Assembly (NCBI RefSeq): GCF_012030425.1
Contig: NZ_JAAUVN010000001.1
Coordinates: 930,001-994,000, forward strand
Direction: 5' to 3'
DNA: 64,000 bases
DNA from: Sphingobacterium sp. B16(2022)
Lineage (GTDB): Bacteria; Bacteroidota; Bacteroidia; Sphingobacteriales; Sphingobacteriaceae
The notes beneath the pieces are model-generated. The model did not search any database, was not told the DNA's origin, and worked only from the letters and a program-made list of their open reading frames with translations. The translations under genes and the position numbers were made by a program. Positions 53,149 through 61,714 of the stretch are shown here, in pieces (position 1 is the stretch's first letter; each line of letters begins with the position of its first letter).

Positions 53149-53600
53149 ATGAATGTACCATTGACAATCGAGATCTTGAAGGACTTAAAGCATAAGGGAT
53201 ATAATATCCTGAAGTCTGACAATAGTGTGGATGATGTTATACAGCATTTTGTCCCGACAAAAGTAAACGACCTATGGGCGTTTATGAGTGAATTTAAGGA
53301 AGTTGTTAAGTGCATCAAAATTGGCGAAGAACCAAAGTAAATTTGCTATTTACATTGTGATTATTTAGATGAGAATGAACTGCTAGAAGAATGGTCAAAG
53401 TATACGAAAGAAGATCTCGAAGACTGTGATTTTATTTTTACCACTTACAGAATAATTCGGAGAAACCACTTCACGATCGATTTATCCTATCAAAAAATTC
53501 TGGATTAAGGTTAGGAACTTCAGTTAATTCAATTGGATCATCTAAAAAATTTGCAGAGATCTCAAAATTAAAGAAAGTTAGAAAAAGCCATAACCTCTAA
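53149..53600 (+). pseudogene. Decayed gene of unknown family
   Basis: A 63-codon frame (TIEILKDLKHKGYNILKSDN) ends at TAA 53338-53340, but the same frame continues after the stop as YLHCDYLDENELLEEWSKYT and RIIRRNHFTIDLSYQKILD to a second TAA at 53506, and a shifted frame goes on as GLRLGTSVNSIGSSKKFAEI until 53600. I read this as one gene broken by a stop and a frameshift. The family is not recognised; the first part could still be made as a short protein. Confidence 0.5.
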
Positions 53601-53721
53601 CCGTTTTCAATTATCTTACAAAATAGCTAAACCAAGTAAAAGGAAGTTGTTTTTAAAATTTTTTAATGGAGGGGTATCAATACCACTCTTTCCATTAAAA
53701 ATTGATGAACGACATTAAATC

Positions 53722-53884
53722 TACCCAACAAAAACATCATAGTCATTCATTTTGTCTCTGTTTTTAACTAACCTAGGCGCTTTCTTCTTTTTTGTATAGT
53801 GTTGAATAGCATTGGCAATTAATAGCGGTCTAACTGCTTCATCGAAATGTGCTTCACAGGCTAAGAAAATATGCAGTGCAGTTT
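53722..53884 (-). pseudogene. 3' fragment of a paralogue of the HTH protein at 57576-58238
   Basis: The minus strand encodes EAHFDEAVRPLLIANAIQHY, then KKKKAPRLVKNRDKMNDYDV, closely matching the last ~50 residues of the 220-aa HTH protein (EAHFGEPVRPLFLANAIQHY, then KKKKAPRLVKNRDKMNDYDV). Only the tail is present, without start or upstream part. It is a clear remnant of a duplicated gene. Confidence 0.85.
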
Positions 53885-53889
53885 ACGTA

Positions 53890-53921
53890 GTATAAAAAAA
53901 GCTGCCCTTTTCGGACAGCTT
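53890..53921 (-). terminator. Intrinsic terminator of the lipocalin-like lipoprotein gene
   Basis: AAGCTG (53899-53904) and CAGCTT (53916-53921) with inner CC/GG pairs form a hairpin, followed on the minus strand by seven T residues. It lies 30 bp past the lipoprotein stop codon. Confidence 0.82.
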
Positions 53922-53950
53922 CATCTTGAGAAACACAAATAATATTATAA

Positions 53951-54361
53951 TTATTTATCTGAAATTTTTTTGTAATCAAAATAACATCCTTCGGGACAAT
54001 TTAGATAAGTAGGAGTCAATCTCAAAATACCCTCTTTGATACTAAATATTTCCTTTTGTATCCCTTTACTTAACATATTTTCTTTCCCCTCGCATGTATA
54101 ATCAAAGATTATATAATTCTCTGAAATTTTGTATGTTCCTTGATCACAGTTCCCACCGAACTTTTTGAATGTTCCATCACTATTTATAAATATTTCTGCT
54201 CCATCTTTAATCGACACATGTGAGTCAGGAAGTCCTACATTTTGTGCAATCAATTTCCACTTTCCTTCGATCTTATTTAAATTTACATTTTCAGTTTGTT
54301 TACTGCATCCTTGGTTCACTACAGTAAACAGCAATAATGCTATAATAGGTATAATTTTCAT
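53951..54361 (-). CDS. Lipocalin-like lipoprotein
   Basis: The 136-residue protein has a lipoprotein signal (IIALLLFTVVNQGC) and a small strand-rich domain typical of lipocalin-like lipoproteins: IEGKWKLIAQNVGLPDSHVS, FINSDGTFKKFGGNCDQGTY and CPEGCYFDYKKISD. It has four Cys outside the lipobox. It lies 79 bp downstream of the M43 protease gene on the same strand and could be its partner or inhibitor, which is speculation. Confidence 0.75.
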   Translation of the reverse strand: MKIIPIIALLLFTVVNQGCSKQTENVNLNKIEGKWKLIAQNVGLPDSHVSIKDGAEIFINSDGTFKKFGGNCDQGTYKISENYIIFDYTCEGKENMLSKGIQKEIFSIKEGILRLTPTYLNCPEGCYFDYKKISDK

Positions 54362-54440
54362 TGGTTTCCTTTGTTAATATATTTTGAGAACTATTTTCAC
54401 TTAATTTCTTACTATTATAACGAATCTGTTATAGAAAATG

Positions 54441-55913
54441 CTACATCGTTACTGAGTACATAATATACTTCCAGTCACCCGTTCCACAACTATTTTTTGC
54501 TCTAGCCTTTAATTGTATAGTACCAGAACCATTAATCTGTATAATCGCTGTTTGTCCTATATTACCATTTCCATTATTGACAGGATTAGTTGAATAGTCC
54601 CCAGTTGTAAATATAAAATTACCAAATCCTTTTTCCCATTCCCAATCATTTATTCCAGTAGTATTTGTACCTTTCCCTTGTAAACTTAAAGTTATTTTTG
54701 AACCGAAAGGTAAAGAACTTGCTGCTCCTCCATAGTTCATGTCACATGTAGTACTGAAAACATCATTACAATACATATTAAGGGCTACAAGTGGAGTACC
54801 GATCCAAACTTCTTTTTTAAGCGTTTGAAAAGGAAGTTTTGCCTCGACAAAAGCTGTTTTTTCATAAATTGACTTAGGTTTAACCGTTATTGAATTACTG
54901 TTCTGTGAAATGATATCTACTGTAGAAGAAACATTCCAAACAACATTAGAGCCTCCATTTAGAAGTGTATACACTATATTTTCTCCAGCGCAATAATTCT
55001 GTTTATTTGTTGATAAAGTTGGAATTATACAGTTATTTCCGATTACATTTGTTAGGACTGAATTATTAAAAATGGATGTTTTCATTCTTGATTTTTGTCC
55101 TTCAGTAAAACGTGCGCTGGTCGATGTATAGTATGACATAATATTATTTAAATCTGGCGTATATCCATTTTCCGTTCCAAACCCCCGGTCAGCAGGAGTA
55201 TCACAGACCTTGTCTCCACATGTAATACAATTTGACCCATTTATATTTTCCGCACAGCCAGATGTTCCTGGTTTAGTACCCTGAAAAGTATGCCATAAGT
55301 CAAGGCAATGTCCCATCTCATGAGCAGAAATAGGAGTGGTTACATAATTCTGATTCATAATTAACGTTTTAGATGGAATTCCAAGGGCCATTCCCAAGAC
55401 ACTAGAACCTCCGCTACTCCACAGATTATTAACTATATAATAATCTATAGCATTCTGTTTCACATTAACATTTCCTAATTGATTAGATTCAGTATCATTA
55501 TCTATAGAATAATATTTTGAACTGTTTATAAAATCATGACCTGTTGACTTAAAGTATATACCGTGTTTATTGTAATGACGGTTTAAAGAATCAAGTACTA
55601 TATTTAGATTTGTTTCAGGGTATCCACCTGTTCCATTATCTTGACGTACAATATGAAAGAAAACATTAATACATACAGGTTGATCCGGATCTATTGTAGA
55701 ATAATTGGCAGAAGCTCTATTTTTAGCCTCAATTTCAGTTGTTGTAGGAGTTGGAGTACCACATATTATTCCATGGTTATCTAATTCTAAATCAGGTTGG
55801 TTTTTGTCATTTTTATCATTTTTATTACAAGAACTTATTCCAAATAATAACGGTAGAATAATTAGATAAAAAATTTTTGCTATTTTTATAATTTTTTTCG
55901 GTTTTCTCGAAAT
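54441..55913 (-). CDS. M43-family (pappalysin-like) zinc metalloprotease lipoprotein without a usual start codon
   Basis: The frame is open from a TAA near 55940 to 54441, about 490 codons. It has a lipoprotein signal (IFYLIILPLLFGISSC), then CINVFFHIVRQDNGTGGYPE, the zinc motif HEMGHCLDLWH (a Asp where Gly is usual), the GDKVCDTPAD segment, and a secreted C-terminal region. No ATG, GTG or TTG precedes the signal peptide; the best candidates are ATA 55916 or ATT 55913 before SRKPKKIIKIAKI. The first usual start is GTG 55463, which would lose the signal. So it uses a rare start or has lost its ATG. Confidence 0.78.
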   Translation of the reverse strand: MSRKPKKIIKIAKIFYLIILPLLFGISSCNKNDKNDKNQPDLELDNHGIICGTPTPTTTEIEAKNRASANYSTIDPDQPVCINVFFHIVRQDNGTGGYPETNLNIVLDSLNRHYNKHGIYFKSTGHDFINSSKYYSIDNDTESNQLGNVNVKQNAIDYYIVNNLWSSGGSSVLGMALGIPSKTLIMNQNYVTTPISAHEMGHCLDLWHTFQGTKPGTSGCAENINGSNCITCGDKVCDTPADRGFGTENGYTPDLNNIMSYYTSTSARFTEGQKSRMKTSIFNNSVLTNVIGNNCIIPTLSTNKQNYCAGENIVYTLLNGGSNVVWNVSSTVDIISQNSNSITVKPKSIYEKTAFVEAKLPFQTLKKEVWIGTPLVALNMYCNDVFSTTCDMNYGGAASSLPFGSKITLSLQGKGTNTTGINDWEWEKGFGNFIFTTGDYSTNPVNNGNGNIGQTAIIQINGSGTIQLKARAKNSCGTGDWKYIMYSVTM

Positions 55914-56110
55914 TATAGCTTTGTTTTTAACTAGTTTTACGGGAAACCGGAAATTGGTGTATTATTTGTTTTTTTTACAATATTTCATTTTTCTCATAAT
56001 TTAATCTTGATGTGTTTTTTAAAAAAAAATCTAAATTTTTTAAACAATCAGAGCTTTTATAATAGAAGCGAAAAATTTGATATGGACATGATTAAACTAT
56101 TTGTTAAAAA

Positions 56111-57460
56111 TCAGTCCCGTCCTAAATAAATTTTAGGCGCTTGTTTCCATTTCTAAAACAGCTATTTTTAGATCATTTCAATTTTGATCCTATTTTTTAG
56201 TCTGAAAACATTTGTAACTGGCCATTTTTCCCTTTAACTGGTGGCCTGATAAAAGGATCATCTATCCATTGCCATATATTTATTTTTACGAAGATATTCA
56301 TCCTGATAAATCCCACCAGATTTGATAGATTCCAGTCATATTTTAGCCTTCTTTTGAAGGTATTTTAGTAACAAGATGCCGATCAAGGAAGTCCATATCT
56401 GGATCATCACCGCATTTTCGGATGTGCCCACAAATGTCGATACTTTTAAGCGCTGTTTGAGATGCTTAAAGAAGACCTCAATCTGCCATCGCTGTTTGTA
56501 AATGTTTGCTACCAGTGAGGCCTTCCACCCAGTATTATTTGTCAGAAAGTGATACTGGGTGTCTGTGGTGCTGTCCCAAAAATGAATCAGGCGCAGCGAT
56601 TTGGAACTGTATTTATCTGCTGATGGACCAGAAAGCTCAACGATCTGATCTTTAATGATTCCCTTTTCTAAGAGTGCTTCACTCTGATATGACCTGATCA
56701 CGTTGTACTTCATGTTAGTTTTACTCCTGGTAACAAAATAACAGCCGTTGCTGTCCAAATCCCCGAGCCAGCTGTAATCTACATAACCTCGGTCCACCAC
56801 CATGACGCTTCCTTTAGAAAAACTGTAGCTGCCCGCACGCTGGCTCTCATGAACCTTTCCGTCCGTAATCTGCATAAAAACAGGCAGACAGCCATCATAA
56901 TCCAAAACAGTGTGCAACTTTACAGCTCCTTTGGTACTTCTAAACTTAGCCCAGTCAAATACCGATAAGCATAATGGGATAACACTGGCATCCATTAGAT
57001 AAACCTTGCGCTTTAATTGGTTAAGCTCTTTACGGAAATGGGTATCTTTTTGCCACAGCTTATCCAATAGCGAAAAATACAGATCTTTAAAGAGTTCATG
57101 GGTGCGGTGCTTATTGATATAGGAAATATTGGACTTGCTGGGAGCTCTGCCCACACCTAAATGGTTCAGATTACCGGTCGTACTACGCAAGCCATTACTG
57201 ATATCCCGAACTGAATCTGCAGAAGAAAAATGGCAGAATAACATGCTTGCAAGATGAGTCCAGCTGTTGATCCCTTTGCAATGTTTGTCACTCTTATGTT
57301 TAGCAACCAAATCTTTGAATAATTCCCGGTCGATAAGGGATAAAATCTGACTAAAACGTTTAAATTTACCATGGCGGTGTAAGAAAATTTAGCGATTTAA
57401 ATATAGCAACTTTGCTATACCAAATCACCGCCAATTTTTAAACGTTTAGGACGGAACTGA
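56111..57460 (-). mobile_element. IS4-family insertion sequence
   Basis: Terminal inverted repeats TCAGTCCCGTCCTAAA (56111-56126) and TCAGTTCCGTCCTAAA (reverse complement, 57460-57445; one difference) bound 1350 bp containing a DDE transposase. No clear target-site duplication is seen beside the ends. It lies between the M43 protease and the HTH gene, in the island of decayed genes, and is probably one cause of that decay. Confidence 0.85.
56336..57310 (-). CDS. IS4-family transposase (5' end probably frameshifted)
   Basis: The 324-residue frame starting at TTG 57310 has the DDE residues in MDASVIPLCLSVF, VVDRGYVDYSW and the YREK-like QRWQIEVFFKHLKQRLK. The same frame continues upstream as GKFKRFSQILSLIDRELFKD, which looks like the true N-terminus, but the ATG there (57372) is one base out of frame: ATGGTAAA would need to be ATGGGTAAA. 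So one G may be missing at codon 2. The element may be inactive, or use TTG. Confidence 0.85.
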   Translation of the reverse strand: MVAKHKSDKHCKGINSWTHLASMLFCHFSSADSVRDISNGLRSTTGNLNHLGVGRAPSKSNISYINKHRTHELFKDLYFSLLDKLWQKDTHFRKELNQLKRKVYLMDASVIPLCLSVFDWAKFRSTKGAVKLHTVLDYDGCLPVFMQITDGKVHESQRAGSYSFSKGSVMVVDRGYVDYSWLGDLDSNGCYFVTRSKTNMKYNVIRSYQSEALLEKGIIKDQIVELSGPSADKYSSKSLRLIHFWDSTTDTQYHFLTNNTGWKASLVANIYKQRWQIEVFFKHLKQRLKVSTFVGTSENAVMIQIWTSLIGILLLKYLQKKAKI

Positions 57461-57575
57461 TAAATTTTAGTCATAATAATGAATCTATGAAGAGCTATTA
57501 AATCTTTTTTTAACTTAATATAGTTGTTTTTCTAAGTCTATTAGGCTTGGGTTTTCTGAATTATTTATTTGACAT

Positions 57576-58238
57576 TTATCTCCTATCCACCTCTCCAATA
57601 AAAACATCATAGTCATTCATCTTGTCTCTGTTTTTAACCAACCTTGGGGCTTTCTTCTTCTTAGTGTAGTGTTGAATAGCATTGGCAAGGAATAACGGTC
57701 TAACTGGTTCACCGAAATGAGCTTCACAGTCTAAGAAAATTTCCAGTGCAGATTTAGCAACATTAAAATATCCATTATGGTACTTTTTATCAATCCAACT
57801 TTGAATCTGGGTATCTGTTATTAGACTAGACGACTCTAGAAGGATGTCCTTTTCTTCATCACCAAATCTTAAAAATTCCTTCCACTTGCCGTTTCCAATT
57901 TTTTGCTCTGCTATATAATTTCTGTTGCCTTGGTCATCAACTTGATAGAGTATTTGAATTTTATGATTGGTACTGCCGTTACTTAATGGAACAAAATCCT
58001 CAAGTTCACATTTGAAAATTATTTTGATGGTATTATTTTCACTAAGACCTAAGATTAAAGTATGATCTGGTCGTTCAAAATCTCGCACATAAAGGTCACG
58101 TTGTCCCAACAAAAATGCTAGCTCAAATTGACTTAAACCACGGTTATTACGTAATTTAATTATATTGAGCATCTTAATGAGCTCGATATCCGACATACTG
58201 CTTATTTTTAAGATCTCAAAATCTAGATTTCGTTTCAT
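57576..58238 (-). CDS. HTH (XRE-type) protein of unknown function
   Basis: The 220-residue protein has an HTH-like segment NNRGLSQFELAFLLGQRDLY in the N-terminal third, a strand-rich middle (LILGLSENNTIKIIFKCELE) and a basic tail (KKKKAPRLVKNRDKMNDYDV). The last ~50 residues occur again as a fragment at 53722-53884. Another HTH-bearing protein of a similar size is at 58802-59407 and a SMI1/KNR4 protein lies between. It is possibly a regulator. The family is not recognised. Confidence 0.6.
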   Translation of the reverse strand: MKRNLDFEILKISSMSDIELIKMLNIIKLRNNRGLSQFELAFLLGQRDLYVRDFERPDHTLILGLSENNTIKIIFKCELEDFVPLSNGSTNHKIQILYQVDDQGNRNYIAEQKIGNGKWKEFLRFGDEEKDILLESSSLITDTQIQSWIDKKYHNGYFNVAKSALEIFLDCEAHFGEPVRPLFLANAIQHYTKKKKAPRLVKNRDKMNDYDVFIGEVDRR

Positions 58239-58361
58239 TATATGGGCTATTACCGACTTACAACAAATATAATCAAACGAATCTTTAATACTATCTCCTT
58301 TAAAAATATATTGTAATGGGAAAAATTTGTAGATTCAATAAATTAACAATGAATAGATCTG

Positions 58362-58781
58362 ATGAATCAAAATCAATTGCAAATATTAAAATTATTGGAA
58401 GAACTTCCTGACTCATCAGACTTTGAGTTGGTTCCAGCTACTTCATTACAAATCACTGTTTTTAAAGAACGTGCTTTTACGAAAAAAGTACCTGAAAATG
58501 TGATTACGCAATTGATTGAATTATATAAGGTTGCCGATGGATATGTTAATCATATGGTTATAGGCTTTATTAATTGTGATGATGAAACTATATTTGAATG
58601 GTGGGGTGTTTATCAAGAGCTTTGGATAGGGCAAAGAGATTTAAATACATTACGTTGGGCAAATGGTACGTTCTGTTTAGGTGATGCCTCCAGCACTAGC
58701 TATGACGAATCTTATGAATCACCAACTTTAGTAGGACTTATAGAAATATGTAGAAATGAAATGTTGAGAGCGATCGATTAA
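58362..58781 (+). CDS. SMI1/KNR4 (SUKH)-family protein, possible immunity protein
   Basis: The 139-residue protein matches the SMI1/KNR4 pattern (ELIELYKVADGYVNHMVIGF-like, ETIFEWWGVYQELWIGQRDL, CLGDASSTSYDESY). In bacteria this fold is common among immunity proteins of contact-dependent or polymorphic toxins. No toxin gene is present next to it, so it would be an orphan. The fold is fairly sure; the immunity role is inferred. Confidence 0.7.
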   Translation: MNQNQLQILKLLEELPDSSDFELVPATSLQITVFKERAFTKKVPENVITQLIELYKVADGYVNHMVIGFINCDDETIFEWWGVYQELWIGQRDLNTLRWANGTFCLGDASSTSYDESYESPTLVGLIEICRNEMLRAID

Positions 58782-58801
58782 ATCTTTGGACATTATAAAT
58801 A

Positions 58802-59407
58802 CTAGTCAACCTTTTTATCAATACTTTCTTTTTTAGGTTTGTATTTTATGTAGGTATTTCTGCCATCAACAATTACGACTTCCAATCTTTTGTTTTTGCC
58901 TTTAATAGCACGACTCAATGCATCAGTGAAATCTGAACTCGTCCAAGTCTGATTTTGTAATTTATTACAATGATTCACTATTTCCTCTAAAGTTCTGGCT
59001 TTGTCGAAATACTTTGTGTTTTCAATCACCGCATTCAATGTAGATGCAGAGCCTGCTCCTGGTGGGATAGGAGGTATCACTTTTAATACTTTATCTCTTT
59101 CTTGAATATCAGAAGGTTGTAAATCTAAGTTGGTATAGCTTGTTTTAAAATCTATTGGTTCACCATTCTCTACACATTCATTTTTACGCTCTTCTGCTTT
59201 TAACGAGAAATAGATTGCAATGTGATAAAGAGCTTCTTCGGTATATTTTAGGGCACTAGCCTTACTTTCAATATGTCCAATATATTTTTTACTCTTCCCT
59301 AGATAAAGTGATAATTCTTCACCTGAAATACCCAAGCTCAATCTAATTGTGCGAACTGTAATTATTGTTAATAACTCATACGGGGTAAGATACCATTCCT
59401 TGTTCAT
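58802..59407 (-). CDS. HTH (XRE-type) protein of unknown function
   Basis: The 201-residue protein has a helix-turn-helix-like segment (LGISGEELSLYLGKSKKYIG) in the N-terminal third and a lysine-rich C-terminus (IKGKNKRLEVVIVDGRNTYI). In layout it resembles the 220-aa HTH protein at 57576-58238. A palindrome at 59498-59521 and a large inverted repeat lie upstream. The family is not recognised. Confidence 0.6.
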   Translation of the reverse strand: MNKEWYLTPYELLTIITVRTIRLSLGISGEELSLYLGKSKKYIGHIESKASALKYTEEALYHIAIYFSLKAEERKNECVENGEPIDFKTSYTNLDLQPSDIQERDKVLKVIPPIPPGAGSASTLNAVIENTKYFDKARTLEEIVNHCNKLQNQTWTSSDFTDALSRAIKGKNKRLEVVIVDGRNTYIKYKPKKESIDKKVD

Positions 59408-59497
59408 TAATTATAAATGAAGTAATTTTGTTCGCGTATATTGTATTGATATAATAATTTGCTTTTGTAAAATATACTCTGTACTTTAGCGTTAGAT

Positions 59498-59521
59498 TTC
59501 GGATTAACGAATTAATCTGAA
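59498..59521 (-). promoter_or_regulatory. Palindrome upstream of the HTH protein gene
   Basis: TTC-G-GATTAA-CGAA-TTAATC-T-GAA is an inverted repeat with nearly perfect 10-bp arms, 91 bp before the HTH protein start. It could be its operator; this is by position only. Confidence 0.45.
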
Positions 59522-59558
59522 ATACTGGTATTTAAAATAAGAGTCTTGCGATCACAAT

Positions 59559-59687
59559 TTCTCAGGCCGTAACGCAGGGCAGTAGTTTAAAATACCCATG
59601 TCTTTTCTTTATATTGCAAATCGTATATTTGCGTATATAAGATGGATATGGGCCTACTGTTAGTCCGTGTTACGTAAGGCCTGAGAA
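59559..59687 (+). ncRNA. Candidate structured RNA: rod-like 129-nt inverted repeat
   Basis: Paired segments, outside in: TTCTCAGGCC/GGCCTGAGAA (10 perfect), GTAAC/GTTAC, CAGTAG/CTACTG, CCCAT/ATGGG, separated by bulges. The 48-nt apex holds a nested hairpin, GCAAAT-CGTAT-ATTTGC (59616-59632). A rod with bulges and a branched tip resembles regulatory RNAs such as 6S, but could also be a MITE-like element. No family match is claimed. Confidence 0.45.
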
Positions 59688-60001
59688 CTGATAAGTGGTC
59701 ACGGCGTGTAGTCCCATATTCATCATACTACCTGCTACTGGACTCGTTAATTATAAAACGAGTTATGAACAAAAAACAAACCACCAAAAACATCATCAAG
59801 CCGGCAGATTAGATTTGTTGCGCAAAGTCACTATGCTGACTATCCATTCAAAATGCAATAATGTAGACCATTATATAACCAATTGACGACAACTTAAAAT
59901 TGCATTTTTTCCATTTTATTTTTTAACTATTGAAAGTTAAATAGGATGCTTATTGCCTAAATTCTTAGCGCCTAATCTACCTTCAATTAAACCTTTAAAA
60001 A
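59688..60001. other. Intergenic stretch with short frames and a small hairpin
   Basis: No gene is firmly supported. A hairpin ACTCGTT/AACGAGT lies near 59745-59765. A 15-codon ATG frame starts at 59766 (NKKQTTKNIIKPAD, then TAG) and another frame reads MLTIHSKCNNVDHYITN. These may be leader or precursor peptides of the following genes, or chance. Confidence 0.35.
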
Positions 60002-61714
60002 ATGCAAAAAACTTGCAATAGGGAGAGCTATGTGCTGTACCCAAGGAAATTTACTGTCCTAAATCTTGAGTTATTTTTTGGTCTTCAATCAAAAACAAAC
60101 CAAAAAATAAACACATTGAAAAGTTCTATACTAAAAATTGAAAACGTTGGACATGATTACGCCCTACAAGAGCATGATCAAGATACGATTTCATATATAA
60201 AAATACATTGGAAACTAGCGCTATGCATCCTGCTTTCTCCAATGCTCCATGCCTTTAATCTACTCTTATGCTTATTAAAGGCCATTAAAGGAATTGCGAT
60301 ACCCTATATCATGACCATCGCAGTATTTCATAGTTTATGTTTATCAGCTCAGACACCCCGCAAGGACAGCGGGGTGAATGGGTTGGCTACTATTAAACCA
60401 CTCAAGATAGGTGATACCATACCAGAATTTCTCTGGAATATGCCATTGGAGGTGGTTAATCATTCCTCAGGAAAGAAAACAATAACGCTCAATGATTACA
60501 GAGATAAGAAATTGATCATATTGGATTTCTGGGCCACTTGGTGCGGTAGTTGCTTGATGTCAATGCCCAAAATGCACGAATTGGAGAAACAATTTCAAGA
60601 TCGTATTGCTGTTATACCAGTGACACAGGAATCAACAGAAAAAATCAAAAACAGTAAACATCGCTTCAAATCGATCACCAACGGTCATATACTAAATGAT
60701 TTTTTTCCACATCAAAGTATACCATACATCGTCATAATCAATCAGTATGGGACAATTGAAAAAACTACTGTACCGTCCTATTTAAATGCAGATGTCTTAC
60801 AGAATATGATAACAGGTTCTGATTATTATCTTCCCGAATTTCAAGAAAAACTGGATACAACGTTACTCACATTTACTTTTAAAGATCGTCAGCAGCATCT
60901 GCCAACTTACTATTCTAGCGTAATGGGGTTTACAGATGGTTTTGGAATTGACCAGGGACATATAGTTGACTCAAACAAACATATTCAATCTGGTTTCTAT
61001 CTCAATTATCCTTTGATCCGTATGTATCAAACTGCATTTGTTCCTAATTTCAATATTACGTTGCCCAGTAGACGTGTTTTTTTATTCGATGACGCAGCTT
61101 CCATTGACTTTATGCTACCAGATTACAACCATCAAAAGTATGATCTTTCCTTTGAATATAGCGTTCCAATAAATTGGTCTTCACTTCAGATTCATAAAAG
61201 ATTGCAGCATGATCTGCAGGATTTTACTGGACGTGTAGCAAGTATTCGAAAATTTAATGTACCCTGTTTAGTTGTAAGACCCAAGATTGACAAGGAAATA
61301 CTTCCTGCAAAAATCAAAGATTGGCATGGTATAGTCATCTCCGGTTATTTACAGACTAGAATTCCGAAAGAAATTGGGCCGTCAACATTAGGTGAACAAA
61401 ATTATATGCGAAGGTATAAGTTAAAAGGATTGATTCACTTTCTTAATAATTTATCAGCGTCGCCTCATCCTTTTTTTATCGATGAATCAGGAATAACGTA
61501 TCCAATAGATCTTGACCTTCCCGATAATCTGAGAGATTTTCAGGAACTCAAACAATGTTTTGGAAAACAGGGGTTAGACTTGATACTTGAGCATCGGGAA
61601 CTGGACATGTTTGTTTTAGCAGATAGAATCTATTCTGATGAGCAATTGGAAAAAATGGAACTGATGCTATCCTCTTTTGGTTATACTAATAAAAAGGAGA
61701 ACCGTCATGATTAA
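60002..61714 (+). CDS. TlpA-like thioredoxin-domain protein, long N-terminus
   Basis: The 570-residue product has a thioredoxin-like domain with the active site WCGSC (Cys 181 and 184) in DFWATWCGSCLMSMPKMHEL, typical of TlpA/ResA thiol-disulfide proteins. Two hydrophobic stretches (about 72-92 and 98-116) come before it, the second ending in LCLSAQ like a signal peptide. The true start may be later (Met 81 at 60242), which would give a normal signal. The C-terminal ~300 residues are unrecognised. Its stop overlaps the SusC start by 8 bp, so the two are translationally coupled. Confidence 0.75.
   Translation: MQKTCNRESYVLYPRKFTVLNLELFFGLQSKTNQKINTLKSSILKIENVGHDYALQEHDQDTISYIKIHWKLALCILLSPMLHAFNLLLCLLKAIKGIAIPYIMTIAVFHSLCLSAQTPRKDSGVNGLATIKPLKIGDTIPEFLWNMPLEVVNHSSGKKTITLNDYRDKKLIILDFWATWCGSCLMSMPKMHELEKQFQDRIAVIPVTQESTEKIKNSKHRFKSITNGHILNDFFPHQSIPYIVIINQYGTIEKTTVPSYLNADVLQNMITGSDYYLPEFQEKLDTTLLTFTFKDRQQHLPTYYSSVMGFTDGFGIDQGHIVDSNKHIQSGFYLNYPLIRMYQTAFVPNFNITLPSRRVFLFDDAASIDFMLPDYNHQKYDLSFEYSVPINWSSLQIHKRLQHDLQDFTGRVASIRKFNVPCLVVRPKIDKEILPAKIKDWHGIVISGYLQTRIPKEIGPSTLGEQNYMRRYKLKGLIHFLNNLSASPHPFFIDESGITYPIDLDLPDNLRDFQELKQCFGKQGLDLILEHRELDMFVLADRIYSDEQLEKMELMLSSFGYTNKKENRHD

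Noticed and set aside
59695..59886. 63-codon frame before the TlpA-like gene as a real protein
   Set aside because: It spans a hairpin region and has no domain; only short sub-frames look possible.
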